From Vibrio ishigakensis (lineage in GTDB: Bacteria; Pseudomonadota; Gammaproteobacteria; Enterobacterales; Vibrionaceae), in NCBI RefSeq assembly GCF_024347675.1, contig NZ_AP024881.1, positions 930,001 to 994,000 of the forward strand: a stretch of DNA of 64,000 bases, given 5' to 3'. This document shows positions 51,901 through 56,780 of the stretch, piece by piece; the first letter of the stretch is position 1; each line of letters begins with the position of its first letter. A program made the position numbers and the translations under genes. The notes beneath the pieces were generated by a model. It worked only from the letters and a program-made list of their open reading frames with translations. It was not told the origin of the DNA and ran no database searches.

Positions 51901-54900
51901 CCGAACGAGAACTTCAACGGCGATGTGACGCTGGATGTGGTGGTTATCGATGAGGACGGTGCCACGGCAACTACCACTGCGGGTATCGATGTCATTGCAG
52001 TAAATGACGCGCCAGTGGCCGGTTCTAACGCTTACACGGTGAATGAAGACGGCTCTATCACCATCAGCCAAGAGCAGCTACTGACTGGCTCAAGTGATGT
52101 GGAAGGAGATGCGCTAACCGCTTCGAACCTAACGGTCGATGGTAACGCCAACGTTACTCAAAACGAGGACGGCAGCTTCACCATCACCCCGGATGCAGAC
52201 TTCAACGGCGATATCGATATGCACTTTGATATCACCGATGGTACCGACACCATTCAAGCGACGGCTGATTTAACTGTGAATCCTGTGAACGATCTGCCAA
52301 CGGCGGAAGATGTCAGCTACACCATCAATGAAGATGGCACGTTGACCTTCACCGATGAGCAGCTTTTAGCCGGTGCGGATGATATTGATGGCGATGCGCT
52401 ATCTATCTCCGATGTCAGCTACACAGGCGCGGACGGCGTGTTCACCGACAACGGTGATGGCACCTATGAGTTCGCACCAAACGCCAACTTCAATGGCGAA
52501 GTGCCCCTTGATTTCACTGTCAGTGACGGCCAAGGCGGAAGCGTCGATGCCAACATCAATGTGACTGTTCTGGATGTAAACGATCCACCGGTGGCGGGCA
52601 GCACCTCGTATCAGATGAACGAAGACGGCACTATTGATATCAGTCCTGAGCAGCTTCTAGCGAATAGTTCAGATGTGGATGGTACCGTATCATTAGATAG
52701 CGTTACCTACACCGGCACCGACGGTATCCTGACTCAGAATGAAGACGGCTCGGTAACCTTCGCGCCGAACGAGAACTTCAATGGCGATGTGACGCTAGAC
52801 GTTGTTGTTATTGATGACGATGGCGCTACCACGAGTACGACTGCTGGCATTGAAGTCATTGCGGTGAACGACGCACCAGTAGCCGGTCAGAACGCTTACA
52901 CAGTAAACGAAGATGGCTCCATCACTATCAGCCAAGAGCAGCTACTTGCTGGCTCTGCTGATGTTGAAGGTGACGCGCTTACTGCGAGCAACCTAACGGT
53001 AGATGGCAATGCCAACGTCACTCAGAACGAAGACGGTAGCTTCACCATCACGCCGGATGCGGACTTCAACGGCGATATCGATATGCACTTTGATATCACT
53101 GATGGTACAGACACCATTCAGGCGACGGCTGATTTAACCGTTAATCCTGTGAACGACCTGCCTGTTCCAGATGAGGTGGTTATTGGTGGCTTTGAAGACA
53201 CAGTAATGAGAATTACTGAAGAGCAATTGCTAGCCAATGCCCAGGATATTGATGGTGATGAGCTTTCTGTCCAAAACGTAAGATACGACGGTGAAGACGG
53301 CACCTTGAACCAAGCTGGAGCTATTAGCTTTGGCGCTGAGCAAACCTCTCAGATTGAACTGAATGATGATCTTGAGTCATTCGATGCCTTTACCATCGAG
53401 TTTAGTTATACCTCAACTGGTGAACACAGCGGCTCTATTGAGAGCATCTTTGGTGGGCCAATCAACTCAGAGTCCAGCAATGGCCTTAACATCTATGTCA
53501 GAAATGACGATGGTGGTTTAGGTATCGACCTTAACTCAGGCGATAACTCCATCTTTGAGTCTCTAGACCTGAACGATGGTGAACAGCACAATATCGTGAT
53601 CAGTTGGGACAGCGAAGATGGTGTGCTTAAGGTCTTTGACAACGGTGAGGTTGTAGGGACTGACACAGTGTTAACCAGCACTATGATCCCTGATGGTACT
53701 CAGGCGATTATTGGTCAAGCTCAGGAACCGTTCGATGATGGCTCTGCTGCGTCTAACATCGAACTGGGTGGATTCACCATGTCTTATGAGCGCGTCGATG
53801 ATGCGGACATTGAGGCAGGTAAATCGGTGGCTGAGGTTTCTGATGATCTCGCCTTTGACATCCAAGTGGTAGATGGTGAAATTGTCGATCTAGTCAGTGA
53901 CACAGCACCTAATGTAACTGGCGATGTAAGTGCATCTAACTTCTATGAGTTCCACCCGAATGAGAACTTTAACGGTGAAGTAGAGCTGGCTTATCAAGTG
54001 TTTGATGGTACAGATGCTGTTGATACCACGGCACTTCTAGACCTTGCTCCAGTGAACGATGCACCTGAGTCCGATGCTGTTACTCTGAGTGGTGATGAAG
54101 ATACCGATATCTTGATCACTCAAGAGATGCTTCTGGCGAATGCGACAGATGTTGACCATGACCTAGATGAGCTAACCGCGAACAACCTAAGTATTGACCC
54201 TCAGTTCGGTTCTTTGACGGACAACGAGGACGGCACTTGGACCTTCTCACCAACAGAGAACTTCAACGGCAATGTGCCAATGACGTTCGATGTAACCGAT
54301 GGTGAGGCAACCACTTCGGTAGATGGCAACATAGACGTCGCCGCCATCAACGACCTACCAGATGCGCCAACCGTGCAACTGCAAGGGGAAGAAGACCAAG
54401 TCCTAACCATAGATCCACAGTACATCTTGGATCAGGTTACCGATGTTGATGGTGATGAGATTAGCCTAGAGAATATCTCGGTTAAGAACCCTCCAAATGC
54501 AACGCTAACCTTGCAGCCAGATGGAATGTATCATCTGGTAACAGCTCAAGACTTCAATGGGGTTGTAGAGCTAGATTACCTTGTGTCTGACGGTGAGGCG
54601 GAAGTAGAGGGTTCTATCAATGTTGATGTGATTCCTGTTAACGATGCACCGTTTAATCAAGGTAATGCACTGCTGACAACCAGTGAGGATGGTGCCTTTA
54701 CTTTCGATGCGAGCGATATGCTGGATCTGTTTGGTGATATAGATACGGAACAGTTGGTTGTATCACGCATTATCACAGCAGATGGCGAAGATGGAGGTGA
54801 AATCCAAGATAACGGTGACGGTACTTGGACCTTCACACCGAATGATGACTTTGCCGGTATTTCAGACCTGCAAGTGATTGTCAGCGACGGTGAGTTTGAA

Positions 54901-56721
54901 ACTCTGCTTGATGTGCCTGTGTTTGTGCGTCCTGTCGCCGATGGTGCGGTGATTACCACCGACCACGAAGGGCCACTTGTCTTCTCTGAAGATTCAACAG
55001 GTCACCTAGGCTTGAACGTGGGGCTTGTGGATGAGTCTGAATCCTTGAGTAACCTGGTTATGACAGGCTTCCCAGTTGGGTTCGTTGTGACAGATGGTGA
55101 ACACACCATAGAGATCACCAGAGAAGGGCAGTATGTAGATATCACCGAATGGGATATTTCAGATCTGCAAATGACACCACCGCAAGACTTCGCCGGCACC
55201 TTCTTTGTTACCGTATCAGCGACAACCGTTGATTATGGCGACGAAGCTGAAGAGCTAGATGATGGCATCATTGCAGGTGACTTCGACCTAGTTCAAGGCG
55301 ACTCAATTATCCTGACAGCCGAAGACCTGATGGGTATCGCACAGAACATCTCGCCTGAAGAGGGGGATGAGGTGCAGATGGTTCATCTGGTGGACCGCAA
55401 TCAAGGTGAGATAGTCGATAATGGCGATGGTACTTGGACCTTCACTCCGGCCGATGGCTTTACCGGAGAGGTAGATTTTGCCTACGTGATTGAGCGTGAT
55501 GGCATCTTGCACGATGAGCAAAGTGCATTCGTGGTTCATGACCAAGCACCGGTCGCAAATCAGGCTCCTGAGGTAGAGTCGGTAGTCACTACCGAAGTCG
55601 AAACCGGCAATAGCCTGCACTTCACTGACCAAGATATGTTGTCAAATATCTCGGATGCAGAGGGTGACGCTCTGGCAATCGAATCAATCAGCTTGATGGA
55701 GGGTGATGGTCTACTTGAAACCTTGCCAAACGGTGAACATCAGTTTACCCCGGCAGAAGGTTATACAGGTGATGTTCAGGTTGGCTTTATTGCCACCGAC
55801 GGTGAGAGTCGCATTGAGAGCTCATTCCATGTCAACTTGGTTGAGTCTGGTGATGCGACGCCAGCCAGTTCTGAGCAGTTTGTTCTATCGGATGACGGCG
55901 ACCTTGTACTGACTGAAGAGACGCTGCTGTCTGAACTGGGTCTTTCTGAAGGCGAGGTGACGGATGTCGATGCGAGTGATGAGAGTGGCGTTATCATGGA
56001 GTCTGGTGAGGGTGAGTGGACCTTCTGGGCAGCACCTGAGTTTGATGGCAGTCTGGAACTTCAGGTTACAACGCAGTCGGGTGATGAATATACCCAGCAT
56101 GACTTGAGTCTTGCGGTTGAAACTGGCGTCGATGCGACTGAACCAGAGCAAGAGATGGAAACCTCAAATGAAGAGCAAGTTGCTAGTGCTCAAGAGCAGA
56201 CTGAGGTGGAGGTTGAAAGTGAAGCCGAAGAAGCAGACATCACAGCGGCACCGGGTGACAGCATCAATGTTTCTATTCCAAATGAGGTATCTCAAGCGGA
56301 AGGTGTTGAACATGTTGAGCTTTCTGGCCTGCCAGATGGTGCTTCGGTTCAGGGTGCTATCGATAATGGTGACGGCTCTTACACAGTAAGCGGTAACCTA
56401 GAGCAAGCTGTAGAGGTGTCTCTAGATGAGTCATTCTCTGGTGAGTTCACTATGGACTTCCAGGGCTACGATGACCTCGACAATGCTTTGCCAGATGCTT
56501 CGGCCTCGTTGAGTGTTGAAGTAGATGACCAATATGCAATGCAGGCGAGCGATAAGAGCGGAGCAGATCCAGTTGATCCTCAAAGTGATGGCGGTAATAC
56601 GGATTGGACGTCTGTGGACGGTAGCGTTTCTGAAATTGACTTTACTGACGACAGTTCAAGTCATGACAGTGGTGATACTGGAAACGATAACCAATTCAAT
56701 GACTTTGATAACAACATCTAG
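33973..56721 (+). CDS. giant cadherin-like (tandem-95) repeat protein, probable secreted adhesin
   Basis: A 7582-residue, very acidic protein with one start (ATG after GGAGG) and one uninterrupted frame of 22.7 kb. The first 215 or so residues are disordered and rich in Gln, Ser, Gly, Ala and Glu, with no Sec signal, and hold two copies of an FDSETVSET segment. About 65 repeats of roughly 95 residues follow. Each has the pattern NEDG-x-I-x-I-x-EQLLA, DVDGDxL, DNGDGTxxFxPNxNFNG and NDxPVA, typical of bacterial cadherin-like/tandem-95 domains with calcium-binding Asp/Asn clusters. Three extra domains are inserted (about residues 3290-3575, a DUF4114-like domain at 4360-4505, a lectin-like domain at 6445-6605). 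The C-terminus is disordered and acidic, ending NDFDNNI, without RTX nonapeptides. Divergence from a type I secretion operon suggests it is the exported substrate, acting in attachment or biofilm. Function is inferred. Confidence 0.88.
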   Translation: MAEDKNNPLNDAVENIQTEDAQVEKQNQQNQQSTVATTIATAGAEAEAADNANQGASGDSQGGQEEDSGSGGAAAASEDSGQGSDSGGQAAQSNVVDSEMSDSPSGAGGDTGSSATQSVGGSVEDGESGAGDVASSEGQEQVSAQAAQVASGAGGAQAQPAAEDDEFDSETVSETFQVDVLDESEEAVSEIEDDFDSETVSETIEIQVTNENDAAEVEDKAYTMEEDGTLTFTAQDLLVGATDIDGDDLSVESVLYTGDQGVLTDNGNGTYSFAPNENFHGEVDLSFTVTDGTESVEANIDITVVEVNDPPVAGSTSYQMNEDGTINISPEQLLANSSDVDGTVSLDSVTYTGTDGVLTQNEDGSVTFAPNENFNGDVTLDVVVIDDDGATATTTAGIEVIAVNDPPVAGDTAYTINEDEVLTFSAEQLLAKASDIEGEVAVDSVNYTGTDGILTQNEDGTFSFAPNQNFNGEIALDVVVVDEEGATVNATANIDVLPINDAPVAGSNAYTVNEDGSITISQEQLLAGSSDVEGDALTASNLTVDGNANVTQNEDGSFTITPDADFNGDIDMHFDITDGTDTIQATADLTVNPVNDLPTAEDVSYTINEDGTLIFTDEQLLAGADDIDGDTLSVSDVSYTGADGVFTDNDDGTYEFAPNANFNGEVSLDFTVSDGQGGSVDANIDVTVLDVNDPPVAGSTSYQMNEDGTIDISPEQLLANSSDVDGTVSLDSVSYTGTDGILTQNEDGSVTFAPNENFNGDVTLDVVVIDDDGATASTTAGIEVIAVNDAPVAGQNAYTVNEDGSITISQEQLLAGSSDVEGDALTASNLTVDGNAEVTQNEDGSFTITPDANFNGDIDMHFDITDGTDTIQATADLTVNPVNDLPTAEDVSYTINEDGTLIFTDEQLLAGADDIDGDTLSVSDVSYTGADGVFTDNGDGTYEFAPNANFNGEVSLDFTVSDGQGGSVDANIDVTVLDVNDPPVAGSTSYQMNEDGTIDISPEQLLANSSDVDGTVSLDSVSYTGTDGILTQNEDGSVTFAPNENFNGDVTLDVVVIDDDGATASTTAGIEVIAVNDAPVAGQNAYTVNEDGSITISQEQLLAGSSDVEGDALTASNLTVDGNANVTQNEDGSFTIIPDADFNGDIDMHFDITDGTDTIQATADLTVNPVNDLPTAEDVSYTINEDGTLTFTDEQLLAGADDIDGDTLSISDVSYTGADGVFTDNGDGTYEFAPNANFNGEVSLNFTVSDGQGGTVDANIDVTVLDVNDPPVAGSTSYQMNEDGTIDISPEQLLANSSDVDGTVSLDSVSYTGTDGILTQNEDGSVTFAPNENFNGDVTLDVVVIDDDGATASTTAGIEVIAVNDAPVAGQNAYTVNEDGSITISQEQLLAGSSDVEGDALTASNLTVDGNANVTPNEDGSFTITPDADFNGDIDMHFDITDGTDTIQATADLTVNPVNDLPTAEDVSYTINEDGTLTFTDEQLLAGADDIDGDTLSVSDVSYTGADGVFTDNGDGTYEFAPNANFNGEVSLDFTVSDGQGGTVDANIDVTVLDVNDPPVAGSTSYQMNEDGTIDISPEQLLANSSDVDGTVSLDSVSYTGTDGILTQNEDGSVTFAPNENFNGDVTLDVVVIDDDGATASTTAGIEVIAVNDAPVAGSNAYTVNEDGSITISQEQLLAGSSDVEGDALTASNLTVDGNANVTQNEDGSFTITPDADFNGDIDMHFDITDGTDTIQATADLTVNPVNDLPTAEDVSYTINEDGTLTFTDEQLLAGADDIDGDVLSVSDVSYTGADGVFTDNGDGTYEFAPNANFNGEVSLDFTVSDGQGGTVDANIDVTVLDVNDPPVAGSTSYQMNEDGTIDISPEQLLANSSDVDGTVSLDSVSYTGTDGILTQNEDGSVTFAPNENFNGDVTLDVVVTDDDGATATTTAGIEVIAVNDAPVAGSNAYTVNEDGSITISQEQLLAGSSDVEGDGLTASNLTVDGNADVTQNEDGSFTITPDANFNGDIDMHFDITDGTDTIKATADLTVNPVNDLPTAEDVSYTINEDGTLTFSDEQLLAGADDIDGDTLSISDVSYTGADGVFTDNGDGTYEFAPNANFNGEVSLDFTVSDGQGGTVDANIDVTVLDVNDPPVAGSTSYQMNEDGTIDISPEQLLANSSDVDGTVSLDSVTYTGIDGILTQNEDGSVTFAPNENFNGDVTLDVVVIDDDGATATTTAGIDVIAVNDAPVAGQNAYTVNEDGSITISQEQLLAGSTDVEGDVLTASNLTVDGNANVTQNEDGSFTITPDADFNGDIDMHFDITDGTDSIQATADLTVNPVNDLPTAEDVSYTINEDGTLTFTDEQLLAGADDIDGDVLSVSDVSYTGADGVFTDNGDGTYEFAPNANFNGDVSLDFTVSDGQGGTVDANIDVTVLDVNDPPVAGSTSYQMNEDGTIDISPEQLLANSSDVDGIVSLDSVSYTGTDGILTQNEDGSVTFAPNENFNGDVTLDVIVIDDDGATATTTAGIEVIAVNDPPVAGDTAYTINEDEVLTFSMQQLVSQSSDAEGWVLLDSVSYSGTDGILTDNGDGTFSFAPNQNFNGEVALDVVVVDAEGATDTATASIDVLPINDPPIAGSTSYMMAQDGTITISSDQLLANSSDIEGDVFVDSVSYNGSFGDLTDNGDGTFTFEPSQDFSGNLSLNVTVVDEDGATAQTTADIEVLGAHPPIDENEAPEADVVNYTMEEDGSLTFTEADLLAHASDPDGDDLSLMVDNYYGDDGVFTHNGDGTFTFSPNENFSGNLSINYAVDDGEFISESQINIVVTEVNDPPVAGSTSYTVQEDNSITISNEQLLANASDIEGEVAVDDVSYSGTDGVLVDNGNGTYTFSPNENFSGNVNLDVTVVDEDDATVQTTANIDVIEVNDPPVAGDTAYTVNEDEVLVFTAEQLLAQASDIEGEVAVDSVGYTGTDGILTDNGDGTYSFAPNQNFNGEVSLDVVVVDEGGATTQANANIDVLPINDAPVAGSNAYTVNEDGSITISQEQLLAGSSDVEGDGLTASNLLVDGNAEVTANEDGSFTITPDADWNGDIDMHFDITDGTDTIQATADLTVNPVNDLPTADDKQFTIQEDGTLIFTDADLLQGAADIDGDNLTIDSVSYQGTDGILTDAGDGTYVFAPNENFNGNVDLVFQVNDGTESASANIDIQVTPVDDAPTVDGSLAYTIDEDGQITLSQEQLLTHASDIDGDVLVAQNLSVDGNATVTANDDGSFTITPDADWNGDIDISFDVSDGNNVVQGSADLTVNPVNDAPDAGDELFIQAEEDQTVGVTLREEPAIRLDQAPEHGIIEANLNDEWVELEVGVEIPADTEVRFVPNDDVSDSTHTTQIGTFDDNASVDDWGTEVDPYTREFTDGDLTVTVQSNDDPLGAWNGNTHIGHGIGDTDRQGLSGDEKLTVTVEGQDINEISFHLDGVGGWFMEESRHFTEVEIKAFNADGEVIDSLTYHKEDRNSYETDYTLTVSEPVSYFELGTIQGNGTYVVQNMTVSQTCPDEAVFTSLGVDGTEITEAVTLNIHADETEIDLTAELPNVEVDTEGAAQFASIVITEEQLLAQASDIDSDNLDIQNLELVGENSEHATLTDNGDGTWTVTPDANFYGEIELGYQVTDGELTDDNIININFASVNDAPIVSGPIVLSTDEDVGISFTAEDLLANASDIEGDALSISEISYSGENGELIDNEDGTFTFMPNENFNGEVDIDYKVFDGTDEVDTHIDLTVIPVNDVPVPGAPLHTQMLENGTMIIEAKDLLSGASDVDGDILHIENLLLADQTQGTLTDNGDNTFTFEPAEDFYGEVNLTFDISDGLASAPSTARIDVEMVNEGPEVSAPVEAVVDEDGTITITQEDLLTNASDVDGDALQAVNLQTNDPNASIVENPDGSFTITPSENFFGEVEFTYDVTDAIETVSTGLNLTVNPVNDLPDVPDLTFNTYDGESLVVTQEQLLAQATDIEGDDLTALNVTSQNDNVSVVDNGDGTFTINTDQGYFGSADLTFDVSDGTDIVTANIDLQIEFVNDAPEAEAISAEVAEDGSILVTQAMLLENASDVDGDALFASNLSTNDPNATVVDNGDGTFTVTPSADFNGQIQFDYEVSDGELSTTTQLNLDVTPVNDAPEADAVSFDMLEDGTLLITDEQLLANATDIDGDELSVSDVSYSGDQGSLVDNGNGTYSFTPSEHFSGDLQLNFTVSDGEASVSQVIDVNVEAVADAPNLNITDGEGTEVGDSTIVTEPGGTVELNIGASLVDQDLSETLTVEVNGIPEGTVIRYDNEEVLGDQQNGITSFNDTEITVTFEGETAGFQNAAGYYKVDSDGNITGVEIVYENASQVGGGGDLIPGESSFSFPIEEGESFNLFLVPHGYPHNDFDAMQNGSFEFRAEDGSPATMDTIDPQLVFVDENGETTVIDGAFGDAIFHGGSSVGLNQDGIEHTRTTVNEDGEIVYGFEDLYGGGDADYSDFNFTIDVGEVNSQIYSGEITVGESGSVVLPTTAISQTIELEIPQGLVDSFDIEVSATATELSNDDSETVSQTITIDIEHAPEAEAVAATVDEDGSIIITQEQLLANASDLDGDALTASNLATDDDNITVTDNGDGTFTLTPDADFNGEIEFTFDVSDGDQLVSTNLNLTVNPVNDDPTAEDVSYTINEDGTLTFTDEQLLAGADDIDGDTLSVSDVSYTGADGVFTDNGDGTYEFAPNANFNGEVSLDFTVSDGQGGTVDANIDVTVLDVNDPPVAGSTSYQMNEDGTIDISPEQLLANSSDVDGTVSLDSVSYTGTDGILTQNEDGSVTFAPNENFNGDVTLDVVVIDDDRATATTTAGIEVIAVNDAPVAGSNAYTVNEDGSITISQEQLLAGSSDVEGDALTASNLTVDGNANVTQNEDGSFTITPDADFNGDIDMHFDITDGTDTIQATADLTVNPVNDLPTAEDVSYTINEDGTLTFTDEQLLAGADDIDGDVLSVSDVSYTGADGVFTDNGDGTYEFAPNANFNGEVSLDFTVSDGQGGSVDANIDVTVLDVNDPPVAGSTSYQMNEDGTIDISPEQLLANSSDVDGTVSLDSVSYTGTDGILTQNEDGSVTFAPNENFNGDVTLDVVVIDDDGATATTTAGIDVIAVNDPPVAGQNAYTVNEDGSITISQEQLLAGSSDVEGDALTVSNLTVDGNANVTQNEDGSFTITPDADFNGDIDMHFDITDGTDTIQATADLTVNPVNDLPTAEDVSYTINEDGTLTFTDEQLLAGADDIDGDTLSVSDVSYTGADGVFTDNGDGTYEFAPNANFNGDVSLDFTVSDGQGGTVDANIDVNVLDVNDPPVAGSTSYQMNEDGTIDISPEQLLANSSDVDGTVSLDSVSYTGTDGILTQNEDGSVTFVPNENFNGDVTLDVVVIDDDGATATTTAGIDVIAVNDAPVAGQNAYTVNEDGSITISQEQLLAGSSDVEGDALTASNLTVDGNADVTQNEDGSFTITPDADFNGDIDMHFDITDGTDTIQATADLTVNPVNDLPTAEDVSYTINEDGTLTFTDEQLLAGADDIDGDALSVSDVSYTGADGVFTDNGDGTYEFSPNANFNGEVSLDFTVNDGQGGTVDANIDVTVLEVNDPPVAGSTSYQMNEDGTIDISPEQLLANSSDVDGTVSLDSVSYTGTDGILTQNEDGSVTFAPNENFNGDVTLDVVVIDDDGATASTTAGIEVIAVNDAPVAGQNAYTVNEDGSITISQEQLLAGSTDVEGHALTASNLTVDGNANVTQNEDGSFTITPDADFSGDIDMHFDITDGTDTIQATADLTVNPVNDLPTAEDVSYTINEDGTLTFTDEQLLAGADDIDGDTLSVSDVSYTGADGVFTDNGDGTYEFAPNANFNGDVSLDFTVSDGQGGTVDANIDVTVQDVNDPPVAGSTSYQMNEDGTIDISPEQLLANSSDVDGTVSLDSVTYAGTDGILTQNEDGSVTFAPNENFNGDVTLDVVVIDEDGATATTTAGIDVIAVNDAPVAGSNAYTVNEDGSITISQEQLLTGSSDVEGDALTASNLTVDGNANVTQNEDGSFTITPDADFNGDIDMHFDITDGTDTIQATADLTVNPVNDLPTAEDVSYTINEDGTLTFTDEQLLAGADDIDGDALSISDVSYTGADGVFTDNGDGTYEFAPNANFNGEVPLDFTVSDGQGGSVDANINVTVLDVNDPPVAGSTSYQMNEDGTIDISPEQLLANSSDVDGTVSLDSVTYTGTDGILTQNEDGSVTFAPNENFNGDVTLDVVVIDDDGATTSTTAGIEVIAVNDAPVAGQNAYTVNEDGSITISQEQLLAGSADVEGDALTASNLTVDGNANVTQNEDGSFTITPDADFNGDIDMHFDITDGTDTIQATADLTVNPVNDLPVPDEVVIGGFEDTVMRITEEQLLANAQDIDGDELSVQNVRYDGEDGTLNQAGAISFGAEQTSQIELNDDLESFDAFTIEFSYTSTGEHSGSIESIFGGPINSESSNGLNIYVRNDDGGLGIDLNSGDNSIFESLDLNDGEQHNIVISWDSEDGVLKVFDNGEVVGTDTVLTSTMIPDGTQAIIGQAQEPFDDGSAASNIELGGFTMSYERVDDADIEAGKSVAEVSDDLAFDIQVVDGEIVDLVSDTAPNVTGDVSASNFYEFHPNENFNGEVELAYQVFDGTDAVDTTALLDLAPVNDAPESDAVTLSGDEDTDILITQEMLLANATDVDHDLDELTANNLSIDPQFGSLTDNEDGTWTFSPTENFNGNVPMTFDVTDGEATTSVDGNIDVAAINDLPDAPTVQLQGEEDQVLTIDPQYILDQVTDVDGDEISLENISVKNPPNATLTLQPDGMYHLVTAQDFNGVVELDYLVSDGEAEVEGSINVDVIPVNDAPFNQGNALLTTSEDGAFTFDASDMLDLFGDIDTEQLVVSRIITADGEDGGEIQDNGDGTWTFTPNDDFAGISDLQVIVSDGEFETLLDVPVFVRPVADGAVITTDHEGPLVFSEDSTGHLGLNVGLVDESESLSNLVMTGFPVGFVVTDGEHTIEITREGQYVDITEWDISDLQMTPPQDFAGTFFVTVSATTVDYGDEAEELDDGIIAGDFDLVQGDSIILTAEDLMGIAQNISPEEGDEVQMVHLVDRNQGEIVDNGDGTWTFTPADGFTGEVDFAYVIERDGILHDEQSAFVVHDQAPVANQAPEVESVVTTEVETGNSLHFTDQDMLSNISDAEGDALAIESISLMEGDGLLETLPNGEHQFTPAEGYTGDVQVGFIATDGESRIESSFHVNLVESGDATPASSEQFVLSDDGDLVLTEETLLSELGLSEGEVTDVDASDESGVIMESGEGEWTFWAAPEFDGSLELQVTTQSGDEYTQHDLSLAVETGVDATEPEQEMETSNEEQVASAQEQTEVEVESEAEEADITAAPGDSINVSIPNEVSQAEGVEHVELSGLPDGASVQGAIDNGDGSYTVSGNLEQAVEVSLDESFSGEFTMDFQGYDDLDNALPDASASLSVEVDDQYAMQASDKSGADPVDPQSDGGNTDWTSVDGSVSEIDFTDDSSSHDSGDTGNDNQFNDFDNNI
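35491..41538 (+). repeat. long tandem repeat block 1 (864-bp period, 7 copies)
   Basis: Inside the giant gene, three different repeat types follow one another in a fixed order (C with AYTVNEDGSITISQEQ, A with SYTINEDGTLTFTDEQ, B with TSYQMNEDGTIDISPEQ) to make a 288-residue, 864-base unit. Seven units fill this stretch exactly. Copies differ mainly at silent sites; the first two A units are nearly identical over more than 150 bases. The pattern points to growth by unequal recombination of the whole triplet. Confidence 0.85.
43846..44700 (+). other. non-repeat domain inserted in the giant protein (residues about 3290-3575)
   Basis: The repeat rhythm breaks here. The segment contains IGTFDDNASVDDWGTEVD, then GAWNGNTHIGHGIGDTDRQGLSGDEKLTV and ISFHLDGVGGWFMEESRHF, which look like a jelly-roll beta-sandwich with Trp and Asp residues suited to sugar or calcium binding. 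It also holds the only cysteine I noticed in the whole protein (SQTCPDE). No family name is claimed. Confidence 0.6.
47059..47482 (+). other. DUF4114-like domain in the giant protein
   Basis: Residues about 4360-4505 contain FNLFLVPHGYPHNDF, PQLVFVDENGE and, near the end, FEDLYGGGDADYSDFNFTID. The last pattern, an acidic Gly-rich loop before D-Y-x-D-F-x-F, is the hallmark of DUF4114, a domain common in large secreted and adhesive bacterial proteins. Confidence 0.7.
47989..53172 (+). repeat. long tandem repeat block 2 (864-bp period, 6 copies)
   Basis: Six more copies of the same A-B-C unit as block 1, separated from it by about 6.4 kb of older, diverged repeats. The start and end fit a whole number of 864-base units (5184 bases). 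The close match between the blocks suggests a segmental duplication or continuing gene conversion. One unit carries a Gly-to-Arg change (DDDRATATT at about 48495). Confidence 0.85.
53308..53790 (+). other. LamG/concanavalin-like lectin domain inserted in a repeat
   Basis: Residues about 6445-6605 break one repeat after GEDGTLNQAG. The segment has FDAFTIEFSYTSTGEHSGSIESIF, GLNIYVRNDDGGLGIDL, DGEQHNIVISWDSEDGVLKVFDNGEVV and ASNIELGGFTMSYERV, the strand order and wording of LamG-type beta-sandwiches. The interrupted repeat resumes afterwards at FYEFHPNENFNGEVEL. This is a likely sugar- or receptor-binding module. Confidence 0.72.
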
Positions 56722-56754
56722 AATAGGTATCCAGATTCGAGCCTAAGAATGAAA

Positions 56755-56780
56755 GGTCTAGCCCAGTGCTAGGCCTTTTT
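56755..56780 (+). terminator. terminator of the giant gene
   Basis: GGTCTAGC and GCTAGGCC arms (one G-T pair) around CCAGT, followed by TTTTT, 33 bases after the stop codon. The hairpin overlaps the stop codon of the convergent small gene at 56769. Confidence 0.85.

Noticed and set aside
35491..53172. Regular repeats as a possible CRISPR array
   Set aside because: The period is 864 bases of coding sequence in one frame, with no short repeat/spacer pattern.
35110..53303. Many long open frames on the minus strand and in other plus frames inside the giant gene
   Set aside because: They recur at the repeat period and result from the biased composition of the repeats; none has a start context or known motif.
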